The translations under genes were made by a program, and so were the position numbers. Below the pieces are notes generated by a model. The model searched no databases, was not told the origin of the DNA, and saw only the letters and a program-made list of their open reading frames with translations. Shown here in pieces: positions 35,972 to 44,757 of a stretch of DNA of 64,000 bases; the first letter of the stretch is position 1, and each line of letters begins with the position of its first letter. This DNA comes from Imperialibacter roseus (lineage in GTDB: Bacteria > Bacteroidota > Bacteroidia > Cytophagales > Cyclobacteriaceae), in contig NZ_CP136051.1 of the NCBI RefSeq assembly GCF_032999765.1, forward strand, positions 2,828,417-2,892,416. Reading direction: 5' to 3'.

Positions 35972-36337
35972 ATGAAATTAGCACTGATAGCACACGACGG
36001 TAAAAAACCAGAAATGGTCGCTTTTCTGCTTGGCAACAAGGAGTTGCTCGGAGGCATTGAACTGATTGCCACGGGTACCACAGGCCGGCATATTGAAAAT
36101 GCTGGCTTGCAAGTTCACAAAATGTTATCGGGCCCGCTTGGGGGGGATGCTCAAATTGCAGCCATGGCGGCGGAAAAAAACCTGGATATGGTCATCTTTT
36201 TCAGAGACCCGCTCGACAAGCACCCACACGAGCCCGATGTTCAGATGCTGATGAGGATTTGTGATGTTCACAACATCCCCCTGGCCACCAATCCAGCAGC
36301 CGCCAACCTTTTTCTAAAGGCAATCAAGAAGGCCTGA
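35972..36337 (+). CDS. mgsA: methylglyoxal synthase
   Basis: The enzyme converts dihydroxyacetone phosphate to methylglyoxal and phosphate, a bypass of lower glycolysis. It has 121 residues, shorter at the N-terminus than E. coli MgsA (152). IALIAHDGKK-like residues begin it (LALIAHDGKK). Asp59 in GPLGGDAQI and His86 in DKHPHEPD match the catalytic Asp and His of the family. ATG 35972 is preceded by a palindrome, GGGTAACTTTACCC (35942-35955), which includes a near-match to the -7 promoter element. It is divergent from the amidoligase operon. Confidence 0.95.
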   Translation: MKLALIAHDGKKPEMVAFLLGNKELLGGIELIATGTTGRHIENAGLQVHKMLSGPLGGDAQIAAMAAEKNLDMVIFFRDPLDKHPHEPDVQMLMRICDVHNIPLATNPAAANLFLKAIKKA

Positions 36338-36368
36338 TGGCTCTACTTTGACAGGTGAAGCAGCTTGT

Positions 36369-36418
36369 GATTTTTCTCCTGATTTACCCCGCCCCTAAGG
36401 AAAGTCAGGAGAAAAATC
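36369..36418. terminator. long perfect stem-loop between convergent mgsA and radical SAM genes
   Basis: GATTTTTCTCCTGA (36369-36382) is the exact reverse complement of TCAGGAGAAAAATC (36405-36418), with a 22-nt loop. The stem itself contains T5 and A5, so it can serve as a bidirectional terminator, but it lacks a long T-run after the stem. The rest of the 175-bp intergenic interval has no gene that I can see. Confidence 0.55.
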
Positions 36419-36512
36419 TGGCTGTCCTCTTTGGGACGCCCGGCTTAGGCCTCATGATTGTAAAACAGGCAGATTTTTTGAATGTGTCAAAGTTGATATA
36501 GTCTGGTTCTGA

Positions 36513-37553
36513 TCAAAAGAGGTTAAGTACCCCTTTGCGCCGGAAGCGAGTAAAATCGTAGTCCGGCATTTTTTTGTCTTTGAAATACTTGCTCTGCATT
36601 TTTGAGAACATTGCATGAATGCTTTCAGCCAGCGGCCCTTCTCCCCTCATCCTGCGACCAAACTCGCTGTCGTTCACCTGACCGTCATGAATCGAGCAGA
36701 TTTGGTTCCACACCTTGGCAGCCCTGTCGGGAAAATGTGTTTCCAGCCACTCCCTGAATAGAATCCCCAGTTGACCGTTGAGCCTAACAAGGGTAAAAGT
36801 GGATGTCAGCGCCCCATATTCTGACGAAAGCTTCAGTATCCTTGGAATCTCCGTATTGTTGAGGCCGGGTATAATTGGCCCCATCATCACCCCACAGGGA
36901 ATACCCCTCTGAGTCAACTTCTCCATCACCTTCAGTTTCTTCAGCGGATGCGAAGTTCTCGGCTCTAACACCCTTCTTAATTCCTCATCCAGCGACGTAA
37001 TCGTGAAAATCACGTGAACAAGGTTCTCCGAGGCAAGGTCCGACAGCACGTCCAAATCCCTTTCGATCAGTGCGTTCTTGGTAATAATGCCCAGCGGATT
37101 CCCATATTTTTGGAAGACCTTCAGTAATTCTCTCGTAATGCCATACTTCCTTTCCGCTGGTTGATAGCAATCGGTGTTGCCTGAAAGCATTACTACCTGG
37201 GGCTTCCATGAAGGGCTCAGGAAAGATTTTTCCAGCAGCCTGGGAGCGTCAGGCTTCACGACGATTTTTCGTTCGAAGTCCAATCCCATATTATATCCCC
37301 AGTATTCATGCGAATTGCGGGCATAGCAGTAAATGCAACCATGCTCGCAACCCTGATACGGGTTAATGGAATAGGTAAAAGGAATATCAGGGCTTTCGTT
37401 CTTACTCATCACAGTCTTAGGGTGCTCGACTATGTATTCGGTGGGCACTCTTTCCTGAAGCAACTGTTCATCAATTCCCTCTTCGTGGTAATTGCCTCTC
37501 TCCTGACTGGCAAACCTGTTGTTAGGCTGCAAACCTGTTCCTCTTCCTTTCAT
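36513..37553 (-). CDS. PA0069-family radical SAM protein
   Basis: In this 346-residue protein the radical SAM motif is GCEHGCIYCYAR (CxxxCxxC), which binds the [4Fe-4S] cluster that cleaves S-adenosylmethionine. SGNTDCYQPAE and the PRILKLSSEYG region follow. It belongs to the PA0069 family, related to spore photoproduct lyase, whose function is not established. The protein starts with MKGRGTGLQPNNRF, which is a common beginning in this family. It is a single gene, convergent to mgsA and divergent from tyrS. Confidence 0.92.
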   Translation of the reverse strand: MKGRGTGLQPNNRFASQERGNYHEEGIDEQLLQERVPTEYIVEHPKTVMSKNESPDIPFTYSINPYQGCEHGCIYCYARNSHEYWGYNMGLDFERKIVVKPDAPRLLEKSFLSPSWKPQVVMLSGNTDCYQPAERKYGITRELLKVFQKYGNPLGIITKNALIERDLDVLSDLASENLVHVIFTITSLDEELRRVLEPRTSHPLKKLKVMEKLTQRGIPCGVMMGPIIPGLNNTEIPRILKLSSEYGALTSTFTLVRLNGQLGILFREWLETHFPDRAAKVWNQICSIHDGQVNDSEFGRRMRGEGPLAESIHAMFSKMQSKYFKDKKMPDYDFTRFRRKGVLNLF

Positions 37554-37702
37554 TTACTAATTTTATTAGCCCAATATAATTAGTATCTTAAGTTAAACCT
37601 GCATCTGCTACTAAATATTTTACACCCGAAGAAAAATTTACTTTGCGTTAGAATGGTTAAGCTCAGTCCTTTATTTTTGAGCCCTGAAATCAAAAAAGCA
37701 GT

Positions 37703-38989
37703 ATGATCGACTTTATAGAAGAGCTTAAGTGGAGAGGCATGTTGAACGACATGATGCCCGGAACAGAAGACCAGCTGAAAAAGGAAATGACCTCGGCTTA
37801 TATAGGTTTTGATCCAACTGCAGCATCACTCCACATAGGCAACCTGGCTACTATCATGCTGCTTGTCCACTTCCAGCGTGCAGGGCATAAACCCTACGCA
37901 CTCGTAGGCGGCGCCACGGGCATGATAGGCGACCCCTCAGGCAAGTCGGAAGAGCGAAACCTGTTGGATGAAGGGACACTTCGCAAAAACCAGGAAGGCA
38001 TTAAGGTGCAACTGGAGAAGTTCCTCGCTTTTGATAGCGGCAAGAATGCGGCGGTGATGGTCAACAATTACGACTGGTTCAAAAAATTCGGTTTTCTGGA
38101 GTTTTTGAGAGATGCCGGCAAACACATCACGGTGAATTATATGATGGCCAAAGATTCGGTAAAGAACCGTTTGGAAACAGGCCTTTCCTTTACTGAGTTT
38201 TCCTACCAGCTGCTGCAAGGCTACGATTTTTATCATTTGTATACCGAGCACCAGGTCAAGCTGCAAATGGGTGGCAGCGACCAGTGGGGTAATATTACCA
38301 CCGGCACAGAGTTTATCCGCAGAAAGGCCAGCGGCGAAGCCTATGCGCTCACCACGCCCCTGGTGACCAAGGCCGACGGTACTAAGTTCGGCAAAAGTGA
38401 AGGCGGCAACGTATGGCTCGATCCGGAGATGACAAGCCCGTACAAATTTTACCAGTTCTGGCTCAATTGCTCCGACGACGACAGCCACCGGCTGATCAGG
38501 GTGTTTACGCTGCTTGGCAAGGACGAAATAGAAAAACTAGAGAAAGAACATGCCGAAGCGCCTCATTTGAGGATTATGCAGCAGGCCATTGCCAAAGATG
38601 TAACAACCAGGGTGCACTCAGAAGCTGATTACAATATGGCAGTGAAGGCCTCAGGTATTCTTTTTGGCAAAGATGTAACGGCCGAGCTGGAAGAAATAGA
38701 CGAAAAAACCCTGCTACAAGTGTTTGAGGGTGTGCCGATGGTAGAGATCAGCCGGACAACCCTGGACAGTGCCGCTACCATAACGGATTTGCTTTCGACA
38801 GAAACGAACAGCGAAATTTTTCCATCGAAAGGCGAAGCACGCAAAATGATCCAGCAGGGTGGTGTGAGCATCAACAAGCTAAAAGCAACCGACCCCAACG
38901 AGAAGCCAGCTTACAAGCTGCTCCAGGGCAAATACCTGCTTTGCCAGAAGGGAAAGAAGAATTACTATTTGATCAAAGTTGGGTCATAA
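37703..38989 (+). CDS. tyrS: tyrosyl-tRNA synthetase
   Basis: This is a class I aminoacyl-tRNA synthetase of 428 residues. The HIGH motif is LHIGN (44-47 carries HIGN) and the KMSKS loop is KFGKSEGG. TyrRS-specific tyrosine contacts are GFDPTAASL and the [10 protein letters not shown] segment. The C-terminal S4-like RNA-binding domain covers about the last 80 residues, with [14 protein letters not shown]. Full length, ATG start. A bidirectional terminator follows. Confidence 0.97.
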   Translation: MIDFIEELKWRGMLNDMMPGTEDQLKKEMTSAYIGFDPTAASLHIGNLATIMLLVHFQRAGHKPYALVGGATGMIGDPSGKSEERNLLDEGTLRKNQEGIKVQLEKFLAFDSGKNAAVMVNNYDWFKKFGFLEFLRDAGKHITVNYMMAKDSVKNRLETGLSFTEFSYQLLQGYDFYHLYTEHQVKLQMGGSDQWGNITTGTEFIRRKASGEAYALTTPLVTKADGTKFGKSEGGNVWLDPEMTSPYKFYQFWLNCSDDDSHRLIRVFTLLGKDEIEKLEKEHAEAPHLRIMQQAIAKDVTTRVHSEADYNMAVKASGILFGKDVTAELEEIDEKTLLQVFEGVPMVEISRTTLDSAATITDLLSTETNSEIFPSKGEARKMIQQGGVSINKLKATDPNEKPAYKLLQGKYLLCQKGKKNYYLIKVGS

Positions 38990-39046
38990 GGATCGATAAA
39001 TGGCAAATTTCCTGCATGGCGTTTATTTTCTGCTTTTTGAACAAAA

Positions 39047-39076
39047 AAAACCGTGGCGCTCACCACGGTTTTCTGT
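39047..39076. terminator. bidirectional terminator between tyrS and the efflux adaptor gene
   Basis: AAAACCGTGG (39047-39056) pairs with CCACGGTTTT (39063-39072) around a six-base loop, with A-runs on the left and T-rich sequence on the right. Confidence 0.85.
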
Positions 39077-39097
39077 TTTTAGGCTAATTGCTATTGA

Positions 39098-40474
39098 CTA
39101 TTTTTCTTCTTCTTTGCTGGCAACCGCTTTGTCCTCACCTCCCATTTTCTGTACTGCTTCTCCATCTTTCAGTCTTTTGGAAACAGCCAGGAATGGCCCG
39201 GAAATGACTTCATCCCCTTCTTTTACCCCGCTCAGCACTTCAATATTTTCAAAGTCGCTGATGCCGGTTTTTACCTCTACCATTTTGGCCACGCCATTAT
39301 CGTTAAGGAACACCACCTGCAACACTTCATCTTTCTCGCCAGTAGCTGGAGTGCTTGCTTCAGTGTTCTCTCCCTCCTTGCCTTCGCCGGCTTTCTCATC
39401 CTTGCTGCTTCTGGTAGTAACAGCCGCCAGCGGAACAGACAACACATTGTCTTTCCTCTCCGTGATAATATCAACGCTGGCAGTCATCCCTGGTCTCAGC
39501 GGATTCTTGATGCCCTTCTCATTTATCAAGTCTTTGTAGGAGCTGTTAAGTACCCTGATACGAACTTCAAATTCGGTAACTGCATCGGCAGATGCTTTAT
39601 CATTGGCTGTGTTGGCAATCTGTGTCACAACACCCTTAAACTCCTTTTCAAGGTAAGTGTAGCTGTCAACCTGAATTAGAGCCGTATCACCTACAGCAAT
39701 TCTGATGATGTCATTCTCGTTCACATTCACCCTTACTTCCATCTTGTTCAGGTCGGCAATGCGAAGCATCTCTGTACCGGCCATCTGCTGAGTACCAACC
39801 ACACGTTCTCCCTTTTCTACGCTAAGCTTCGATACCGTTCCATTCATAGGCGACAGTACTGTTGTCAGGCGAAGGTTCTCTTTTGCTTCATTCACCGAGG
39901 CCTGAGAGCTTTTTACGATGTACTCGGCCGCATTTACATTCTCTTCTGCAGAAGAAAGATCCGTTTGCGCCACCTTGTAGTTAGAGTCGGCCAGCTCCCA
40001 GTCTGCATCAGAAATTACTTTCTCCTCGTACAGCTTCTTCTGGCGGTTGTACTCCAGCTTCGCTCTGTCAAAGTTAGCCCTGGCCCTTTCCAGTCTCGCT
40101 CTTGCATCTGCCTCATTGGCTTTTTGCTGGTTAAGATTGGCGAGACTTCTGTCCACAGCTGACTGCCAGTTGTCGGGACGTATCTTTATCAGGCGATCAC
40201 CGATCATCACAGAGTCTCCCTCTTCCACATTCAGTTCAATGATTTCGCCAGCAACGTCTGGGGTCATCTTTACTTCTATTTCAGGCTGTATGGCCCCAGA
40301 AGCACTAACTTTTTCGACAATAGTTTTCTTGGCGACATTGCTAAATTCTACTTCCATGGATTGCTTTTTGCCAATCCAGCCCTGCGATTTTCCAACCAGC
40401 ACCACTACGATCAGTACAGCAACAACCCCGAGAAGAATGTATATTAACTTATTTGATTTCTTTTTCTTAGCCAT
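39098..40474 (-). CDS. periplasmic adaptor (HlyD/MacA-type membrane fusion protein)
   Basis: This 458-residue membrane-fusion protein has an N-terminal membrane anchor (about 8-27). A biotinyl-lipoyl-like half (VKMTPDVAGEIIELNVEEGDSV) is interrupted by a long alpha-helical hairpin, roughly 90-205. The second lipoyl half (TVLSPMNGTVSKLSVEKGE), beta-barrel domains and a charged, low-complexity tail follow. The pattern is close to MacA-type adaptors. It links an inner-membrane pump to TolC. It starts three bases after the TolC-type gene, but no inner-membrane pump gene follows, because the transcript ends at a terminator. The pump must lie elsewhere. Confidence 0.92.
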   Translation of the reverse strand: MAKKKKSNKLIYILLGVVAVLIVVVLVGKSQGWIGKKQSMEVEFSNVAKKTIVEKVSASGAIQPEIEVKMTPDVAGEIIELNVEEGDSVMIGDRLIKIRPDNWQSAVDRSLANLNQQKANEADARARLERARANFDRAKLEYNRQKKLYEEKVISDADWELADSNYKVAQTDLSSAEENVNAAEYIVKSSQASVNEAKENLRLTTVLSPMNGTVSKLSVEKGERVVGTQQMAGTEMLRIADLNKMEVRVNVNENDIIRIAVGDTALIQVDSYTYLEKEFKGVVTQIANTANDKASADAVTEFEVRIRVLNSSYKDLINEKGIKNPLRPGMTASVDIITERKDNVLSVPLAAVTTRSSKDEKAGEGKEGENTEASTPATGEKDEVLQVVFLNDNGVAKMVEVKTGISDFENIEVLSGVKEGDEVISGPFLAVSKRLKDGEAVQKMGGEDKAVASKEEEK

Positions 40475-40477
40475 GAT

Positions 40478-41944
40478 TTAGAAGGTTAATTCTTTTCCCT
40501 GATAGAATTCTAATATTTTTAAACGAAACAAATAGGTGTATTTAGCTCTCACCAAACCAGAGCGTGCCCTGAACAGGTTGTTGCTGGCTACCTGGTACTC
40601 AACAAAGTTGACAGCACCCAATGAGTAGCGATTTTCAGTGTTTTTAAAAGACTGCTCCAATGCGCTTACCTGCCGCTCGGAAGCGTTGTATGACTTCAAG
40701 GCAGCATTTGCATTGTTGTAGGCAGTTTCAATATTTTGTCTCAGCGTGTTTCTGGTTTCAAGTGCTGAAATCTCAGCTGTTTTCTGGGTAATAATGGCCC
40801 GTTGCACATTGGAACGGGTCGTGAACCTATTGAAAATTGGGACGGAAAGGTTTAAATTGATCTGCTTGCTCAGGTATTCCGAAAATTGATCAAAAACCGG
40901 AAAGTCGGGTTCCGTTCTCACAACATTGGGTACCTGTTGGCGAGTGTACACAAGCTGAGACCTGTCGTTTTCAAGAAACCCAATCGGAAACTCAGCGAAA
41001 GTTGTGCCGTCATATATTTCCCGCTCTCTATCTGCAATTTCGGAGTAGTTGGTATTAAAACTAGCGCCCAAGCTTAAGGTAGGCATGATGCCGCCTTGCG
41101 CTACTCTCAAACCCACTTCGGCCGATTGGACATTCAGATCCGCACTCTTTATCTCAGGCATGGCCTCTAATGCAGTTCTGTAAATGCCTTCCACGTCATC
41201 GTCAATATTCAATTCGTCAGGAACGTCCACCTCAGGCACAATCAGTTCTACTTCCGTTGTGCTGGGCAGTAGCAAAGCCTGCTTTAGGCTAAGCAGCGAC
41301 AAAGCAAGATCGTTTTCAGCGTTGATCAGATCCAGTTCATTGCTCGCCAGCTGCGATTCCAGGTCAAGCTGGTTTGTGATTGGCAGCGATCCTGCATCAA
41401 CCAGCTTCACGGTTCTGTCCAGTTGGTTCCTGGTTGACTCCGCCTGCAGCCTGGCCGTCTCTACCAACTCCTGGTTTAGAATGACGTTCAGATAGGATGT
41501 AACAACGGTAACGATCACATCATTTTTTGACTTTTCAAGGTCAAATTCGTTAGCGTTTTTGGTCAGCTCGTTGCGCTTCACTGTGTTATGGAGCTGCATG
41601 CCGTTGAACAAAGTAATGTTGCTACTTCCCTGCACACCAGCGAAATAGAGTGGAAGCGTAATGAACTGATTGGTTGTAGGGTCGACTGATCTACCCCAGT
41701 TCCGACCTGCTCCCACTCCCACATTGGCATTGGGAAGCCTGTTCATTTTCGACTGCGTCAGATTGACCTCTGCTCCTCTCAATGTCAATTCACTCCTTTT
41801 AATGTTCAGGTTTCGCTCCAGGGCTATGTCCACCGTCTGTCGCAAATCCAACACCATCTTTCCTCCGTCGATGGCAGGGGTATTCGATTGACCGTAAAGG
41901 AAATGAGAGGTAATAATTAGTCCTAAAAAAAGTAATCTTCTCAT
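40478..41944 (-). CDS. TolC-family outer-membrane efflux channel
   Basis: The 488-residue protein has a signal peptide (end near YGQS), two outer-membrane efflux protein repeats, and long coiled-coil helices. Each repeat includes the usual motif (VDIALERNLNIKRSEL early, then SLLSLKQALLLPS). TolC-type trimers span the outer membrane and the upper periplasm. It starts 15 bases after sdaAB and ends three bases before the adaptor gene, so the three are probably cotranscribed. Substrate unknown. Confidence 0.92.
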   Translation of the reverse strand: MRRLLFLGLIITSHFLYGQSNTPAIDGGKMVLDLRQTVDIALERNLNIKRSELTLRGAEVNLTQSKMNRLPNANVGVGAGRNWGRSVDPTTNQFITLPLYFAGVQGSSNITLFNGMQLHNTVKRNELTKNANEFDLEKSKNDVIVTVVTSYLNVILNQELVETARLQAESTRNQLDRTVKLVDAGSLPITNQLDLESQLASNELDLINAENDLALSLLSLKQALLLPSTTEVELIVPEVDVPDELNIDDDVEGIYRTALEAMPEIKSADLNVQSAEVGLRVAQGGIMPTLSLGASFNTNYSEIADREREIYDGTTFAEFPIGFLENDRSQLVYTRQQVPNVVRTEPDFPVFDQFSEYLSKQINLNLSVPIFNRFTTRSNVQRAIITQKTAEISALETRNTLRQNIETAYNNANAALKSYNASERQVSALEQSFKNTENRYSLGAVNFVEYQVASNNLFRARSGLVRAKYTYLFRLKILEFYQGKELTF

Positions 41945-41959
41945 TGTTGACCTTTTTAT

Positions 41960-42637
41960 TTATTTATCAATATCTGGTATGTATATGACTTCTTTTATCC
42001 AGTCGAGGTTTCTCAGGTACTCAAGAGAAATAGCTTTCAGACCCGAGTCCATCTCAATAATCAGGCAAGCCAACTCGTTTTTCCCTTTTCGGGAAACCGT
42101 CATAGTAGCTATATTGCAGTCGTCGTGAGACAGAATATTGGCTATATAAGCGATGCTTCCCTTTGTGTCGGTGGCAGTGATAATAATTGTGTGAAGGTTG
42201 GCCGTAAAGCCAGACGAAAATCCGTTCACCTCGGTGATTTTGATCAAACCACCTCCCCTGCTTTCACCGATCACCTGAACCGCCTTTTCTCCCGCTTTCA
42301 GGTCGAGCTTAACCGTGTTTGGGTGTCGTGTCAGGGCGTTACCCACCGACTTGAAGTTGTATGTCAGTCCTTCTTTGGCAGCATGTTCAAATGCCTCCTT
42401 AATTCTCTTATCATCTGTTTTGTAGTCGAGCAAGCCCGCCACAATGGCTCTGTCGCTGCCGTGGCCTTCGTAGGTGCGGGCAAAGGAATTAAAGAAGGTA
42501 ATGGTCGCTTCCTCCGGCTGCTTCCCTAAAATCTTTCTGGCGGTACGGCCAATGCGTACCACGCCAGCTGTGTGCGAGCTGGATGGCCCTATCATCACTG
42601 GGCCTATCATGTCAAACACACTGCTTCTTTCTACCAT
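41960..42637 (-). CDS. sdaAB: L-serine dehydratase, iron-sulfur-dependent, beta subunit
   Basis: The enzyme deaminates serine to pyruvate and ammonia. The 225-residue beta subunit has the phosphate-binding motif PSSSHTAGVVRIG near the start and a C-terminal ACT regulatory domain (about 150-225). In two-subunit enzymes the [4Fe-4S] centre is on the alpha subunit, whose gene is not in this window. Its position upstream of the TolC-type gene is probably incidental. There is no signal peptide. Confidence 0.92.
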   Translation of the reverse strand: MVERSSVFDMIGPVMIGPSSSHTAGVVRIGRTARKILGKQPEEATITFFNSFARTYEGHGSDRAIVAGLLDYKTDDKRIKEAFEHAAKEGLTYNFKSVGNALTRHPNTVKLDLKAGEKAVQVIGESRGGGLIKITEVNGFSSGFTANLHTIIITATDTKGSIAYIANILSHDDCNIATMTVSRKGKNELACLIIEMDSGLKAISLEYLRNLDWIKEVIYIPDIDK

Positions 42638-42693
42638 TTGTTTACGTTCGATTCAGTAAATTTTTTAAACCCTGCCCAATTTTCTGATCGAAA

Positions 42694-43599
42694 TCATACT
42701 GCAACCGGCGCCTTTATCCCGGGATAAGGCTCGTAGTTCAACAGTTTAAAATCTTCGTATCGGAAATCAAAAATTGATTTCACGTCCTTATTCAACTCCA
42801 TCGTTGGCAGCGGCAATGGCTCCCGTGAAAGCTGAAGCTCAGCCTGCTCCAAATGGTTGGAATAAAGATGAGCGTCTCCAAGTGTGTGCACAAAGTCACC
42901 GTAACCAAGCCCGCATACCTGCGCCACCATCATGGTAAGCAGCGCATACGAAGCAATATTGAACGGTACACCCAAAAACACGTCGGCACTGCGCTGGTAG
43001 AGCTGGCAACTCAACTTGCCGTCTGCCACATAAAACTGAAAAATAGTGTGGCAAGGAGGCAAACCGGATTTCGCCATTACCGGAATCTCCTTCGGATTCC
43101 AGGCAGACACCATCAGTCTTCTGGAGTCGGGCTTACTCTTAATGTCGTTAATCACGTCCGTGATCTGATCAACGCCTTCAAAGTCTCTCCACTGCTTGCC
43201 ATATACGGGCCCCAATTCGCCGTATTTCTTAGCGAATGCAGCATCCGTCTTAATTGTCTCAATAAACTCTTTCAGTTTTTCCTTCCACTCGTCACTGTAC
43301 TTTGGGTAGGTCTCTTCCTGCCCCGTTTGCTTCAGATAACTTTGAAATGGCCATTCATTCCAAATGCCAACACCATTCTTCACCAGGTATTCAATATTGG
43401 TGTCGCCCTGCAAAAACCACAACAGCTCATAAATGATAGACCTCAGGTGCACCTTTTTGGTTGTCACCAGAGGAAATCCCTCCGACAGGTCGAACCGCAT
43501 CTGATGGCCGAAAATACTGATCGTACCGGTGCCGGTTCTGTCTGTCTTTTTGGTTCCTTTTTCAAGGATCAACCGCATAAGGTCATGGTATTGCTTCAT
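42694..43599 (-). CDS. thyA: thymidylate synthase
   Basis: ThyA makes dTMP from dUMP and methylenetetrahydrofolate. At 301 residues it is longer than the E. coli enzyme (264), owing to an insertion at about 83-127 that is known in other bacterial ThyA proteins such as that of Lactobacillus. The N-terminus has [12 protein letters not shown], and the catalytic cysteine is in [14 protein letters not shown] (Cys183). [19 protein letters not shown] binds dUMP. The sequence is intact. Confidence 0.97.
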   Translation of the reverse strand: MKQYHDLMRLILEKGTKKTDRTGTGTISIFGHQMRFDLSEGFPLVTTKKVHLRSIIYELLWFLQGDTNIEYLVKNGVGIWNEWPFQSYLKQTGQEETYPKYSDEWKEKLKEFIETIKTDAAFAKKYGELGPVYGKQWRDFEGVDQITDVINDIKSKPDSRRLMVSAWNPKEIPVMAKSGLPPCHTIFQFYVADGKLSCQLYQRSADVFLGVPFNIASYALLTMMVAQVCGLGYGDFVHTLGDAHLYSNHLEQAELQLSREPLPLPTMELNKDVKSIFDFRYEDFKLLNYEPYPGIKAPVAV

Positions 43600-43667
43600 G
43601 TTTTTTGCTTGTTTCTTTGGTCTTTCAAAGCTACTAAGCCACAGGTAATTGAGCTAAAGTTTTTTAT

Positions 43668-44210
43668 CTAATTCGGCCTTACAGAGGGTGCTCCATAGTG
43701 AAGCACCTGAAAGGTAGTATCCTGCCCGATATTAACGATATAAAGAAAGTCGTACTGCCAATCTTCCAGGTTTTCGAATTGGCCGCTGTCAATCAGCTGA
43801 TTTACCATAGCAGGAACAGTGTTTGAGTGCCCGGAAACCAGCAGGTTCCCTCCTCTGTTCTTATTCACCTCCACCGACAGAAACTCTTTGTTCCCCGGAT
43901 CATACGCAGTCACTGCCAGGTTGTTTTCTCTTGCAATGGCTTCGACTGTTTCATTTGTTCTTTTGTAAGGTGTGCTGTAAACGCCTGTCAACTGAACGTC
44001 GGCCAGCGTCTGCATCAAAGCAACAGCTCTCTGCATTCCCAAACTGTCTAAAGACGGATCTTTCGTGCCATCATCAGCTTTTTCAGCATGCCTGACCAAC
44101 ACGATAGTGGTTGGTTCAATTTCGGCGACCGTTTTCACAGGAGCCTGACAACCAGCGAACACAAAGCCTATTGCCAAAAAAAGAACTAAAAACCTTTTCA
44201 TTTCCTTCAT
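43668..44210 (-). CDS. exported SixA-like histidine phosphatase family protein
   Basis: This is a member of the histidine phosphatase (phosphoglycerate-mutase-like) superfamily. RHAEK early in the protein provides the catalytic histidine, and LLVSGHSNTVP the second. Its signal peptide (MKRFLVLFLAIGFVFAGC) has a lipobox, so the enzyme is probably a periplasmic or surface lipoprotein. I used an ATG at 44210; 44201 and 44240 are alternatives. SixA itself is cytoplasmic, so a role in histidine phosphorelay is not implied. It is divergent from bcp. Confidence 0.85.
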   Translation of the reverse strand: MKEMKRFLVLFLAIGFVFAGCQAPVKTVAEIEPTTIVLVRHAEKADDGTKDPSLDSLGMQRAVALMQTLADVQLTGVYSTPYKRTNETVEAIARENNLAVTAYDPGNKEFLSVEVNKNRGGNLLVSGHSNTVPAMVNQLIDSGQFENLEDWQYDFLYIVNIGQDTTFQVLHYGAPSVRPN

Positions 44211-44283
44211 TAAGATTCGGGCTAAACCCTTTCTTTGCATTAGTAGTTAAACATTTTGAATTATTACAATCAGATAAAAAAAT

Positions 44284-44757
44284 ATGGCACAAAGCAAGGA
44301 GATGCTGAAGGTAGGAGACAAAATACCCTCGTTTGAATTGCCTGACCAAAACGGTAAATTGATCAGCATCGACAGCCTCCTGGGAAGCAAAAACCTCGTT
44401 ATCTACTTTTACCCCAAAGACTATACCTCCGGCTGCACAGCCGAAGCATGCAGCTTTCGTGACCACTATGAGGTCTTCAAAGAATACGATGCAGAAGTAA
44501 TAGGCATAAGCACTGACGGCGCCAACCGGCACAATGCCTTTGCGAAGTCGTATCAGCTTGGCTTTATACTACTCAGCGACAAGGGCAAGAAAGTAGAAAA
44601 GCTCTTCGGCGTACCCAGGGCACTTTTCGGACTTATGACCGGCCGGGTTACTTTTGTTGTGGACAAGGAAGGAGTCATTCGTCATGTCTTTCAGTCGCAA
44701 ACACAGGCCACCAGGCACGTAGATGAAGCCCTTCAAATAGTGAAATCGTTAAAATGA
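44284..44757 (+). CDS. bcp: thioredoxin-dependent peroxiredoxin (BCP/PrxQ type)
   Basis: The enzyme reduces hydrogen peroxide and organic peroxides. The peroxidatic cysteine is Cys51 in DYTSGCTAEACSFRD and the likely resolving cysteine Cys56 is five residues on, as in atypical 2-Cys BCP enzymes. At 157 residues it is standard. Its last four bases overlap the start of the M20 amidohydrolase gene (ATGA). Confidence 0.96.
   Translation: MAQSKEMLKVGDKIPSFELPDQNGKLISIDSLLGSKNLVIYFYPKDYTSGCTAEACSFRDHYEVFKEYDAEVIGISTDGANRHNAFAKSYQLGFILLSDKGKKVEKLFGVPRALFGLMTGRVTFVVDKEGVIRHVFQSQTQATRHVDEALQIVKSLK

Noticed and set aside
42853-43671. 272-residue plus-strand frame antisense to thyA
   Set aside because: thyA is intact with its catalytic motif, and the antisense translation looks like random low-hydropathy sequence.
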